DNA of 9,267 nt from contig CAIQAW010000076.1 of the NCBI GenBank assembly GCA_903869875.1, positions 1 to 9,267 of the forward strand, given 5' to 3'. Source of the DNA: Candidatus Nomurabacteria bacterium. Its GTDB lineage: Bacteria; Patescibacteriota; Minisyncoccia; Phycocordibacterales; UBA9973. The notes under the pieces are model-generated. The model did not search any database, had not been told where the DNA came from, and saw nothing but the letters and a program-made list of their open reading frames with translations. Position numbers and translations under genes: made by a program. Numbering within the stretch: the stretch's first letter is position 1; every line of letters starts with the position of its first letter. Of the stretch, positions 1-6,367 are shown in pieces.

Positions 1-73
1 ATGCTAGAATACCGATGATGGCAATAACAACCAACAATTCGATAAGTGTAAAACCTTTGTTTTGAGTTTTCAT
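1..73 (-). CDS. pilA: Type IV pilin, second copy (5' end only, cut by window edge)
   Basis: Only the first 24 codons are in the window; the rest lies beyond position 1. The start codon is the CAT at 71-73 read on the minus strand. The visible peptide begins MKTQNKGFTLIELLVV, a class III (type IV) prepilin leader: a short basic leader, the G7/F8 cleavage site, and Glu at mature position 5, followed by the start of the hydrophobic assembly helix. These 73 bases are identical to the 5' end of the complete pilin gene at 187-654. Identity continues 6 bases upstream of the ATG and then stops. The gene has its own promoter-like sequence and lies downstream of the first pilin's terminator. Whether the rest encodes the same pilin, a variant or a truncated copy cannot be seen. 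Confidence 0.85.
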   Translation of the reverse strand, partial: MKTQNKGFTLIELLVVIAIIGILA

Positions 74-79
74 GAATTA
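1..79. repeat. Direct repeat, copy 1 (79 bp, perfect)
   Basis: Positions 1-79 match 582-660 base for base (offset 581). The repeat covers the first 24 pilin codons plus 6 bp of leader. The left boundary is unknown because the window ends there. To the right, identity breaks at position 80 versus 661. Perfect identity, including third codon positions, points to recent duplication or gene conversion. Confidence 0.95.
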
Positions 80-105
80 TAAATTATATTAATAGTATTA
101 CTAAT

Positions 106-134
106 ATTATACATGCTAACAAAAATATATACAA
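106..134 (-). promoter_or_regulatory. Putative sigma-70-like promoter for the second pilin copy
   Basis: On the minus strand a TTGTAT -35 box (129-134) is separated by 17 bp from a perfect TATAAT -10 box (106-111). Transcription would start near position 99, about 25 bases before the pilin ATG at 73. It lies just downstream of the terminator hairpin at 138-168, so the second pilin copy looks like an independent transcription unit. This is a pattern match only. Confidence 0.5.
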
Positions 135-137
135 CCA

Positions 138-168
138 AAACAAAAACCGCCCAAGGCGGTTTTTGTTT
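138..168 (-). terminator. Rho-independent terminator after the pilin gene
   Basis: This is a perfect 14-bp stem (138-151 with 155-168) around a 3-nt loop (152-154). It has a GC core (CCGCC/GGCGG) flanked by A/T runs. On the minus strand it begins 18 bases after the pilin stop codon (187-189) and ends in a T-rich arm. Because the A and T runs are symmetric it would look like a terminator on either strand, but the only gene pointing into it is the pilin. Confidence 0.88.
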
Positions 169-186
169 AAAAAGATATAAATCTAA

Positions 187-654
187 TTAAGGGCAAACTG
201 TGAATGCTGTGCCTAGTGCCATTGTTGTTACAATTTTACCTGCACCGTTTGAGTCTACACAGAAGTAACCTGCGCCAGTTGTTTTAAGTGCAACAGCGGC
301 TGCCCATGCAGCACCAGTTGAATCTGTATAACCGTATGCTGTAGAACCAGCAGCAGCTGCAGCAGCCTTTAAGCCTTCTTGTGCACCTGGGTTTGCATCG
401 AACACACCTGTACATGTTGTTATAACACCAAGTGATGTTATGTTACATGTTATAGATGTACCGTATGTGTTGTTTGTATCGTAATACAATGCAGCTTGAG
501 CACGGATATTAGCCATGTTAGCCTTTATTGCAGCGTCTGCACCTTTAGTACGTGCACTGTTTAGAGATGCAAGAACTACTGATGCTAGAATACCGATGAT
601 GGCAATAACAACCAACAATTCGATAAGTGTAAAACCTTTGTTTTGAGTTTTCAT
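187..654 (-). CDS. pilA: Type IV major pilin precursor
   Basis: Encodes a 155-residue prepilin, the structural subunit of the pilus fibre. Residues 1-7 form a short basic leader ending in Gly7. A prepilin peptidase would cut before Phe8, leaving Glu at mature position 5, the residue that normally orders subunit assembly. Residues 8-31 form the hydrophobic N-terminal helix, continuing into the amphipathic stretch typical of short Parcubacteria-type pilins. The globular part is small, rich in Ala, Gly and Thr, with a six-Ala run (97-102). It has four Cys (70, 81, 132, 154), which could form two disulfides, including a C-terminal loop. The gene has its own promoter-like sequence and terminator, so it is separate from the pilus assembly cluster upstream, as suits a highly expressed subunit. 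No Shine-Dalgarno is visible before the ATG. The gene name is by role; a pseudopilin function is less likely but not excluded. Confidence 0.92.
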   Translation of the reverse strand: MKTQNKGFTLIELLVVIAIIGILASVVLASLNSARTKGADAAIKANMANIRAQAALYYDTNNTYGTSITCNITSLGVITTCTGVFDANPGAQEGLKAAAAAAGSTAYGYTDSTGAAWAAAVALKTTGAGYFCVDSNGAGKIVTTMALGTAFTVCP

Positions 655-660
655 GAATTA
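582..660. repeat. Direct repeat, copy 2 (79 bp, perfect)
   Basis: This is the partner of the repeat at 1-79. It lies at the 5' end of the complete pilin gene and covers leader peptide codons, the start of the hydrophobic helix and 6 bp upstream of the ATG. The sequences upstream of the two copies are both AT-rich but not alignable as identical. Confidence 0.95.
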
Positions 661-738
661 AATTTAAAATTATTAATATTTGATAATTATCACTGTTAGT
701 GTAAGTGGCATACATACACACGACCTGATAATACATAT

Positions 739-768
739 ATTTTACCACGCTTATTCTATAAAACGCAA
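739..768 (-). promoter_or_regulatory. Putative extended -10 promoter for the complete pilin gene
   Basis: On the minus strand a TTGCGT -35-like box (763-768) is followed after 18 bp by TAAAAT (739-744). This is preceded directly by TGG, giving an extended -10 (TGn) element. Transcription would begin near 732, leaving an AT-rich leader of about 78 bases before the pilin ATG. No ribosome binding site is seen in this leader. Confidence 0.42.
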
Positions 769-803
769 TGTATAATTACAATATGTGGATAACTGACATA
801 TTA

Positions 804-844
804 GAAAACAAAAAAACACTTTTTGAAAGTGTTTTTTTGTTTTC
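804..844 (-). terminator. Rho-independent terminator closing the pilus assembly cluster
   Basis: This is a perfect 19-bp inverted repeat (804-822 with 826-844) with a 3-nt loop (823-825). The upper stem is CACTTT/AAAGTG and the lower part is a long A-run/T-run with interspersed C-G pairs. It begins at the base directly after the pilC stop codon (845-847) in the minus-strand direction. It separates the assembly genes from the pilin gene. Confidence 0.88.
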
Positions 845-2047
845 CTAGCTTACACCCCCCGCAATGTTGTATATCGGCATTAGAACTGAAGTTAGTAGTA
901 TACCTACGCCTAGACCCAAACCGACTATCATTACAGGTTCTATCAACCCTACTAATGTGTCTACAGCATCGTCGACTTCGCGTTTATAGAAACGCGCAAG
1001 TGTTTTTAATATCTGCCCCATTGAACCTGTTTCTTCACCAACTTTAATCATCTGAATTAAAATTTGTGGTACGTAAATTGAACCAGATATACCGGCAGAA
1101 AAAGTACTACCGCTTTTAACACGATCACTGGCTGTTTTAAGTATGTCTTCATAGACAGAATTACCAACAACGTTACCTGTAATTTCTATTGCACGAATTA
1201 TAGGTATACCAGAGGCCAACATTGTGTCCATGTTGTCAGCTATTCTAGCCAAATAAACTTTTTTATAAAGCGGACCAATAATAGGTACTGTAATTTTTAT
1301 TTTATCTAAATATTTTTTACCTACTGGTTGATTTAGAAGAACAGCTAAATAACCAACAACAGCCACAACTGCAATTAATATAAATACACCGTAATGAACC
1401 ATGCCGTTTGAAAGTCCGATTATTACTTTTGTATAAAAAGGCACAGCTTGACCTGACTGTTCTATAATAGCTGAAAGTTTTGGTATAACCATAACAAACA
1501 TTAGAACCATAACAGTTATAAAAACACCAACGACAAAGGCCGGGTATATAAGTGCATTTTTAGTTTTACTATTTAATGCGTATTGACGGTCTAGGTATTC
1601 TGACAAATACAGAAAAACTTCTATTAGCTTACCAGACTCTTCTCCGGCACGAACCATAGCAATATAAAACGCGGAAAATACTGTTGGGTGTTTTGCCAAA
1701 GATTCTGATATTGATGTGCCCGCCTGCAAGTCTTCGGCTACGCGAGCAAGTTTTTTACCCAGTGAAGGGTTTTCAGTATTTGTTGCTAAAAGTTGAAAAG
1801 CTTTCAATGCAGAAACCTGGGCTTCGAACAATGTCGAAATCTGACGCGACATTATAACAATGTCTTTCATTGGTATTCTTTCGAATAAAACCATAGACAA
1901 ACCTTTTTTTTCTTCTACGTCGTGTATTGTTGTTACTATCAAACCACGTCGGCCTAGTGCAGACAAAGCCAAGTCGCGACTTGGTGCTTCTACAACACCT
2001 TCGGTTCTGGCACCTTTTTCATCTACTGCTTGGTAACGATAGTTCAT
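845..2047 (-). CDS. pilC: Type IV pilus inner-membrane platform protein PilC (GspF family)
   Basis: A 400-residue polytopic membrane protein on which the PilB and PilT motors act to insert or extract pilins. It has the usual GspF/PilC length and plan. A cytoplasmic N-terminal segment (1-60) includes the family opening xYxAxDxxG. Two repeated T2SF domains (about 67-190 and 270-392) carry the paired signatures MVRAGEESGKL (131-141) and IKVGEETGSM (334-343). Membrane helices are predicted near 167-190, 217-238 and 367-393. The start is the ATG at 2047, since the encoded N-terminus matches the family. It is the last gene of the cluster: 37 bp separate it from the pilT stop, and a TATACT box with TGn extension lies 8 bp upstream, so a secondary promoter is possible. 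The stop codon (TAG) abuts a strong terminator. Confidence 0.96.
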   Translation of the reverse strand: MNYRYQAVDEKGARTEGVVEAPSRDLALSALGRRGLIVTTIHDVEEKKGLSMVLFERIPMKDIVIMSRQISTLFEAQVSALKAFQLLATNTENPSLGKKLARVAEDLQAGTSISESLAKHPTVFSAFYIAMVRAGEESGKLIEVFLYLSEYLDRQYALNSKTKNALIYPAFVVGVFITVMVLMFVMVIPKLSAIIEQSGQAVPFYTKVIIGLSNGMVHYGVFILIAVVAVVGYLAVLLNQPVGKKYLDKIKITVPIIGPLYKKVYLARIADNMDTMLASGIPIIRAIEITGNVVGNSVYEDILKTASDRVKSGSTFSAGISGSIYVPQILIQMIKVGEETGSMGQILKTLARFYKREVDDAVDTLVGLIEPVMIVGLGLGVGILLTSVLMPIYNIAGGVS

Positions 2048-2055
2048 ATTTGTTT

Positions 2056-2061
2056 AGTATA
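2056..2061 (-). promoter_or_regulatory. Possible extended -10 box just upstream of pilC
   Basis: TATACT on the minus strand, directly preceded by TGT (extended -10 form), lies in the 37-bp pilT-pilC gap and only 8 bp before the pilC ATG. A transcript from it would be practically leaderless. No convincing -35 hexamer is seen at 16-18 bp. The same hexamer occurs before pilM and the receiver gene. Confidence 0.35.
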
Positions 2062-2084
2062 ACACAATGTGTTTTTAAAATTTA

Positions 2085-3128
2085 TTATTGTAAACCACGT
2101 GGGTTTGGCGAATATTGCAATGCAGATTCCATTGTAATCTGGCCAGTTTTAACAAGTTCCATCAAAGAACGGTTCATGTCTACCATGCCTGATTCAAAAG
2201 AAGTTTCTACAACAACACCTATTTCATGTGTACGTTTTTCACGGATAAGGTTTGCAATAGCTGGCGAATTTATAAGTAGTTCATATGCTGGTACACGGCC
2301 ACCAGTTATACATGGTATAAGTCTTTGTGAAAATATACCTAGCAATGACGAAGATAGTTGTAAGCGAACTTGGTCTTGTTGTTCTGCAGGGAAAGAATCT
2401 ATAATACGGTCAATTGTTTGTGCGGCGTTGTTGGTGTGTAGTGTAGCTAACACTAGGTGGCCTGTTTCAGCGGCAGTTACAGCAGTGGCAATGGTTTCTT
2501 TGTCGCGCATTTCACCTATTAATATAACGTTTACGTCTTCACGGAAAGCTGCGTTTAGTGCAGTTGGAAAATCTACAGTATCTATACCGGCTTCACGTTG
2601 ATGTATCAAAGATTTTTTCTGTGTGTAGATATATTCTATTGGGTCTTCTACTGTTAGTATGTGTGCTGCGCGTTTTGTGTTTATTATTTCTACCATCGCA
2701 GCTAGTGTAGTAGATTTACCTTGGCCAACTGGACCGACAACAAGGAAAAACCCTTGTCTAGCCATAGCAAAGTTTTCTATGGTTGGTGGTAGTTGCAAGT
2801 CTTTTAAAGTTTTAACTTCAGGTATCAGACGAAGTGTAAAACAAGACATACCTTTTTGTATAAAAGCATTTCCACGTAGACGCCATTTTTCTTTATGAGT
2901 GTACGCAAAATCTGCCTCGTTTGTTTCAGTAAACTTTTTATAAATACGTTCACCACAAAGTAACGCCAAAATAGAATTTGTAGTTTCTAGATCAAGCACA
3001 GGTGCATCAGACATGTTTGTAAGTTCACCGTTTATACGCAACAGTGGTTGCATACCAACAGAAAAATGTATATCCGAAGCCCCTTGGGCTATCATTGTAT
3101 CTATAAGTTTACTAATTATGCTTTCCAT
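2085..3128 (-). CDS. pilT: Type IV pilus retraction ATPase PilT
   Basis: A 347-residue hexameric motor ATPase of the secretion-ATPase family that powers pilin removal and pilus retraction. The length is normal for PilT. An N-terminal PAS-like domain (1-100) contains the ASDIHFSVG motif (17-25). The RecA-like domain follows: Walker A GPVGQGKST (132-140), an Asp box around EDPIEY (161-166), Walker B ILIGEMRD (202-209), and the His box TLHTNNAAQTIDRIID (229-244). The C-terminal motif reads AIANLIRE (290-297), against AIRNLIRE in well-studied PilT proteins. This motif, together with the lack of the long PilB N-terminal domain, supports PilT over PilB. The Walker A differs from the usual GPTGSGKST at two positions that are not the catalytic Lys/Ser. 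The ATG lies 1 bp after the receiver stop codon, so the two genes are very likely cotranscribed and translationally coupled. No Shine-Dalgarno is present. Confidence 0.95.
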   Translation of the reverse strand: MESIISKLIDTMIAQGASDIHFSVGMQPLLRINGELTNMSDAPVLDLETTNSILALLCGERIYKKFTETNEADFAYTHKEKWRLRGNAFIQKGMSCFTLRLIPEVKTLKDLQLPPTIENFAMARQGFFLVVGPVGQGKSTTLAAMVEIINTKRAAHILTVEDPIEYIYTQKKSLIHQREAGIDTVDFPTALNAAFREDVNVILIGEMRDKETIATAVTAAETGHLVLATLHTNNAAQTIDRIIDSFPAEQQDQVRLQLSSSLLGIFSQRLIPCITGGRVPAYELLINSPAIANLIREKRTHEIGVVVETSFESGMVDMNRSLMELVKTGQITMESALQYSPNPRGLQ

Positions 3129-3129
3129 A

Positions 3130-3522
3130 CTATGAGGTTAGTTTTTTAGTTATAATGCCTTCAACGTGTGTAACTACGTCTGTTGGTATAATGTTTGCTT
3201 TTATAAGGTAGCCGTCGGCATGTAGTTCTTCGCTTCTGGCTATGTCTGAAGCCTGCCCGCGGTTAGACAAGTATACTTTTATTGCATTGTCGGCAAGATG
3301 TTCAGTGTTTATTTTTTCTAATAATTCAAAACCATCCATGCCGGGCATCATAATGTCCATTAGTAATACTGCTGGTTTTAAACCATTTTTCAATTTTTCT
3401 AAAGCTGACTCTGCTGACAGTGCTGTGTCTACATTGTAGCCAGCCTGAGTAAAACGCAATGCATACATGTCTAGCAAAAAACTGTCGTCGTCGATTATAA
3501 GTATAGTGTGTTGTTCTATCAT
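3130..3522 (-). CDS. Stand-alone CheY-like receiver domain protein (response regulator)
   Basis: A 130-residue single REC domain with no output domain, probably a cytoplasmic switch protein. Landmarks from the chosen start are the acidic triad D11-D13 after the ILII strand, the phospho-acceptor D56 in LLMDIMMPGMDG, S86 in the Thr/Ser switch position (VYLSN), Y105 in the aromatic switch position, and the conserved K108. The reading frame is open back to 3570, but the start at 3522 places the first beta strand normally. The extra 16 residues would be an odd hydrophobic extension. A TATACT box ends 7 bp upstream of this ATG. The gene sits between pilB and pilT, directly joined to pilT, which suggests control of the motor balance, as PilG/PilH-type receivers do in twitching bacteria. 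That role is inference; no histidine kinase is in the window. Confidence 0.9.
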   Translation of the reverse strand: MIEQHTILIIDDDSFLLDMYALRFTQAGYNVDTALSAESALEKLKNGLKPAVLLMDIMMPGMDGFELLEKINTEHLADNAIKVYLSNRGQASDIARSEELHADGYLIKANIIPTDVVTHVEGIITKKLTS

Positions 3523-3529
3523 AATATAT

Positions 3530-3557
3530 AGTATACCTTGTATTAAAATTATTACAA
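3530..3557 (-). promoter_or_regulatory. Putative internal promoter before the receiver gene
   Basis: On the minus strand TTGTAA (3552-3557) is followed after 16 bp by TATACT (3530-3535), inside the 55-bp gap between the pilB stop and the receiver ATG. Transcription would start at about 3523, essentially at the ATG (3522), giving a leaderless message. The 10-mer GGTATACTAT is shared with the pilM upstream region. It could let receiver-pilT-pilC be expressed apart from pilM-pilB. Confidence 0.45.
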
Positions 3558-3577
3558 AATAATAATACAAAAATATG

Positions 3578-5314
3578 TTAATCTCTGTCGTCGGCTAGGT
3601 TAAACACTTCTGTCATTGGTATTTCGCCTTGTAAACTTTTCAGAAAACCGTCTTCGCGCATAGTTATAAAGCCTTTTGTTCTGGCTAGTTTATATATGTC
3701 CGAGTCTGAAGGAGTTTTAAGTATCAAGCTCTGCATGTCGCGGTCTATTTTAAATACTTCATGCACACCAACACGGCCTTTTGTTCCTGTTGGAGATTCC
3801 GGTGAAGGTACCGTGTCTATTATAGTAGCCGGTAGTGGGTAGTCTTTTTTATATTGTTCGGGTAAGTCTGCAAAGTATTTTTCATACTGCTCTGCAACTA
3901 CAGGCAACATCGGTACTTCTTTGCGTGCTGAAGGGTGTGTATGTCTAACTAGACGTTGTGCCATAGCCAATATCAAAGTTGGGCCAATCAGATATGGGTC
4001 TACACCCATGTCTATTAAACGTGGCACTACACCGGCCGCACTGTTGGTGTGCAGTGTAGACAAAACCAGGTGTCCAGTTAGTGCAGCTTGAATAGCCAGC
4101 TGGGCTGTTTCTTTGTCGCGTATTTCCCCCACCATTATAATGTTCGGGTCCTGACGTAGTATTGAACGTAGTCCTGACGCAAATGTGTAACCGATGTCCG
4201 GCATAACTTGCGACTGGTTTACCATAGGTATGTTGTATTCTACTGGGTCTTCTAATGAAACAACGTTAAGTTTTTCGCGGTCTAGTTCGTTTAACATTGA
4301 ATACAGTGTTGTAGATTTACCTGAACCTGTAGGTCCAGTTATTAAAATCAAACCGTATGGTTTTGTTAGTGCTTCTCTAACTAAACTTAAATTTCTAGCT
4401 GACAGACCTATAGAATCTAGGGCCTTAACACCTTGGTCAGAATCTAAAATACGTATAACAATTTTTTCACCATAAACTGCTGGAAATGTAGATACACGGA
4501 AGTCTACTTTGCGTCCATCAATTTTAGTTGAAAAAGACCCGTCTTGTGGTTTACGTTTTTCGTCCAAACGTAGTTTAGATAAAATTTTAATTCTGGCTAT
4601 AACACCACTGTATGTGTTTAATGGTAACACTAACGAAGTATGCAATATGCCGTCTACACGGAAACGCACTAGAACTTTTTCTCCGCTGTTTTCTATGTGT
4701 ATATCAGAAGCGTCGCCCTCTATAGCGTGGCGTAGTATAACTGCAACAATTTTTATTATCGGTGCGTCTTCGACTATTTTGTTCTGATCAGTGGCAATGT
4801 TTTTCTGACTACCAACTTCGTTTGAAGCTGCAGCTAGTTCGCCGTCTATAGAATCGAAATCTGTCAGGGCTTGACCAACTTCACCAGTCAGGCCACTGTA
4901 CCTTTTTAAAACCAAAGACAGGTCGTCTGAAGTAATAAGAAAAATTTTAAAAGCAAAGCCTTCTTTACTAGCTATAAACTGTAGTGCATTTGAAGCTTCG
5001 GTGTGGTCTGGATCTGTCATGCCGACTTCCAAAATACCGTCTTTCATGTCTATGGGCACTATGTGGTAGTGTTCAGCAGACTCGATAGGTATGTATTTTA
5101 AAATTTCGTCAGTTATATTTTTTAAATCTACATTTTTAGTTGGTATACCAAAATACGCACCTTTTGCGTCGCGTAGTGCATATGGGTCTACACCTGCATC
5201 TACCAGAGCAACATCTAAAGTGTCGATACCTTCAGTACCAATTTTAGACTGAGCTTCCTGAATTTGCGATTCAGTTGCTTTTTTTTGTTCTAGAAGAGTG
5301 TCTATGTAACTCAT
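3578..5314 (-). CDS. pilB: Type IV pilus extension ATPase PilB (GspE family)
   Basis: A 578-residue cytoplasmic assembly motor that drives pilin polymerisation. A GspE/MshEN-like N-terminal domain (about 44-140) is followed by a linker rich in acidic and small residues (140-180). The N2 part contains GDASDIHIE (200-208), then comes the RecA-like ATPase: Walker A GPTGSGKST (327-335), Asp box SLEDPVEY (353-360), Walker B NIIMVGEIRD (391-400), and the His box TLHTNSAAG (420-428). The long N-terminus and the GRVGVHEVF element (513-521) mark it as PilB/GspE rather than PilT. Oddly, the C-terminal zinc motif (two CxxC pairs after QRLVR) is missing: 459-512 contains no Cys. The ATG follows the preceding gene's stop by 2 bp, so cotranscription is expected. 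The window shows only a weak purine-rich stretch (AGAAGAAA) before the start. Confidence 0.96.
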   Translation of the reverse strand: MSYIDTLLEQKKATESQIQEAQSKIGTEGIDTLDVALVDAGVDPYALRDAKGAYFGIPTKNVDLKNITDEILKYIPIESAEHYHIVPIDMKDGILEVGMTDPDHTEASNALQFIASKEGFAFKIFLITSDDLSLVLKRYSGLTGEVGQALTDFDSIDGELAAASNEVGSQKNIATDQNKIVEDAPIIKIVAVILRHAIEGDASDIHIENSGEKVLVRFRVDGILHTSLVLPLNTYSGVIARIKILSKLRLDEKRKPQDGSFSTKIDGRKVDFRVSTFPAVYGEKIVIRILDSDQGVKALDSIGLSARNLSLVREALTKPYGLILITGPTGSGKSTTLYSMLNELDREKLNVVSLEDPVEYNIPMVNQSQVMPDIGYTFASGLRSILRQDPNIIMVGEIRDKETAQLAIQAALTGHLVLSTLHTNSAAGVVPRLIDMGVDPYLIGPTLILAMAQRLVRHTHPSARKEVPMLPVVAEQYEKYFADLPEQYKKDYPLPATIIDTVPSPESPTGTKGRVGVHEVFKIDRDMQSLILKTPSDSDIYKLARTKGFITMREDGFLKSLQGEIPMTEVFNLADDRD

Positions 5315-5316
5315 AA

Positions 5317-5769
5317 TTATTTCTTCTTAGTAGTTTTAGTGGTTGGTAATGCAGTCGGTGGTGTAGTACTTGGTGTGGTGTTGTTTTGTATTGTAGTGTC
5401 TACAGCTGGAGTAGTTATGTTTATTAGATCAGAATCTAACGGTGCAAAAGGGTTGGCACGGCCTATCAAAGAAGAATCTTGTAGCACTATAGACTGTGTG
5501 TAGTCTTGTAAACTTTTATAAACTGAGTTTTCAAAAAAACTAGTGGCTAAAGTTATATTTCTAATTTTTGACAGAGAAGTTACAAACTTCTGACTAAGTT
5601 CCTTTGTTGTGTCTACTGTACCTGACTGCAAACCAACAACGCTTGTTGTTTCTAGACTAGTTGTATTTGTTGTATTTGTTGTATTTTTATTGAAAAATAC
5701 AAAATACGCAATACTTCCAACTAAGACTGCTATGACTACAAATATAATAATGTTTCTAAATGTTTTCAT
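5317..5769 (-). CDS. Small Thr-rich membrane protein in the pilP position (PilP-like, tentative)
   Basis: A 150-residue protein that I do not recognise by overall sequence. It has one N-terminal membrane helix (about 6-26) with no lipobox cysteine, then a Thr/Asn-rich linker containing three exact NTT units (29-37). A short helical stretch (about 55-95) precedes the motif GRANPFAPL (103-111), and a Thr/Pro-rich tail ends in three Lys. The motif resembles the RDPFxP element found in PilP and GspC proteins. Together with the M-N-O-[this gene]-B order of the canonical pilMNOP cluster, this suggests a reduced PilP-like alignment protein. It lacks room for the folded C-terminal domain with which PilP contacts the secretin, and no secretin gene is present. 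It lies 3 bp after pilO and 2 bp before pilB. The PilP assignment is inference; membrane location and operon membership are firm. Confidence 0.8.
   Translation of the reverse strand: MKTFRNIIIFVVIAVLVGSIAYFVFFNKNTTNTTNTTSLETTSVVGLQSGTVDTTKELSQKFVTSLSKIRNITLATSFFENSVYKSLQDYTQSIVLQDSSLIGRANPFAPLDSDLINITTPAVDTTIQNNTTPSTTPPTALPTTKTTKKK
5660..5686. repeat. Tandem 9-bp repeat, three exact units
   Basis: Three perfect copies of GTTGTATTT (plus strand) occur at 5660-5668, 5669-5677 and 5678-5686. On the coding strand they give three Asn-Thr-Thr tripeptides just outside the membrane helix of the PilP-like protein. A change in copy number would keep the frame and alter linker length. Confidence 0.9.
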
Positions 5770-5772
5770 AAA

Positions 5773-6366
5773 TTAATTCTTAAGCCAATATGTTTGGACA
5801 GTTACTGTGTATTCATAAATATCCGTTGGTGTTTTACCGTCAGACTTTTCAGGTGGTGTACCAAATGCAACATTTGTAACATCTAACATACGCAAACTAC
5901 GTTCTACTGCCTGCAAAAATGTAACAAAATTCTGGTATGTACCTGTCATAGTAAAACGTATGATATACGAACCGTACGGTAACATGTCTACTGGGTTTGT
6001 AGATACAGGTGTGCCTATTGTTGTATCAACTTTTTTGGTTACTTGTTCTGGGTTGTAGTCTACTTTTTTCAAAGTCATACCAGAAATAGCTATTATTTCG
6101 CTCATGTCTTTAATTAAGCGGACTGTTTCAACTGAATCTGGAACTAATGTTTTAAGTCTAGAAACTTGTGTTTGGTCTATAGACTGGTATTTAGTAGTTA
6201 AGTCTGAGCCCAGTATTTTATATTGCTTTGCATTATCTAATGCTTCATTTAACGAAACTTGTTTTACCTGCAAAGACCTTAATGTCTGGTATTGCCCATT
6301 CGTAAAGAACACGTATAGTAGTACGGCACAGGCAGTTATTGTTATTGCGGAAATTGTTTTAAACAT
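5773..6366 (-). CDS. pilO: Type IV pilus alignment protein PilO
   Basis: A 197-residue bitopic membrane protein with the PilO plan. It has a very short cytoplasmic N-terminus, one membrane helix (about 5-23), a coiled-coil-prone segment (about 25-72), and a ferredoxin-like C-terminal domain (about 80-197). The segment with LVPDSVETVRLIKDMSEI (74-91) and the later YGSYIIRFTMTGTYQNFVTFLQAVE (131-155) are typical PilO landmarks. PilO pairs with PilN outside the membrane to link PilM to the rest of the machine. The gene starts 1 bp after the pilN stop and lies 3 bp before the PilP-like gene. The assignment rests on fold-level pattern and position. A few Parcubacteria annotations call this type hypothetical. 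Confidence 0.85.
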   Translation of the reverse strand: MFKTISAITITACAVLLYVFFTNGQYQTLRSLQVKQVSLNEALDNAKQYKILGSDLTTKYQSIDQTQVSRLKTLVPDSVETVRLIKDMSEIIAISGMTLKKVDYNPEQVTKKVDTTIGTPVSTNPVDMLPYGSYIIRFTMTGTYQNFVTFLQAVERSLRMLDVTNVAFGTPPEKSDGKTPTDIYEYTVTVQTYWLKN

Positions 6367-6367
6367 A

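Noticed and set aside
545..748. Minus-strand open frame overlapping the pilin 5' end and its promoter
   Set aside because: It is out of frame with the pilin, low-complexity, Tyr/Ser-rich, and covers the likely promoter. It is not credible as a gene.
1927..2601. Long plus-strand open frame (224 codons) opposite the pilC start and pilT
   Set aside because: It is antisense to two strongly supported genes, its translation is Ser/Cys-rich with no motif, and it is a frame shadow.
3523..3570. Longer start for the receiver protein at 3570
   Set aside because: It would add 16 hydrophobic residues before the first beta strand of the REC domain and would cover the promoter-like sequence. The ATG at 3522 gives the normal domain boundary.
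2085..5314. Sequence similarity between the pilB and pilT genes
   Set aside because: The shared Walker and His-box regions reflect ancient homology of the ATPase family, not a recent repeat or duplication.
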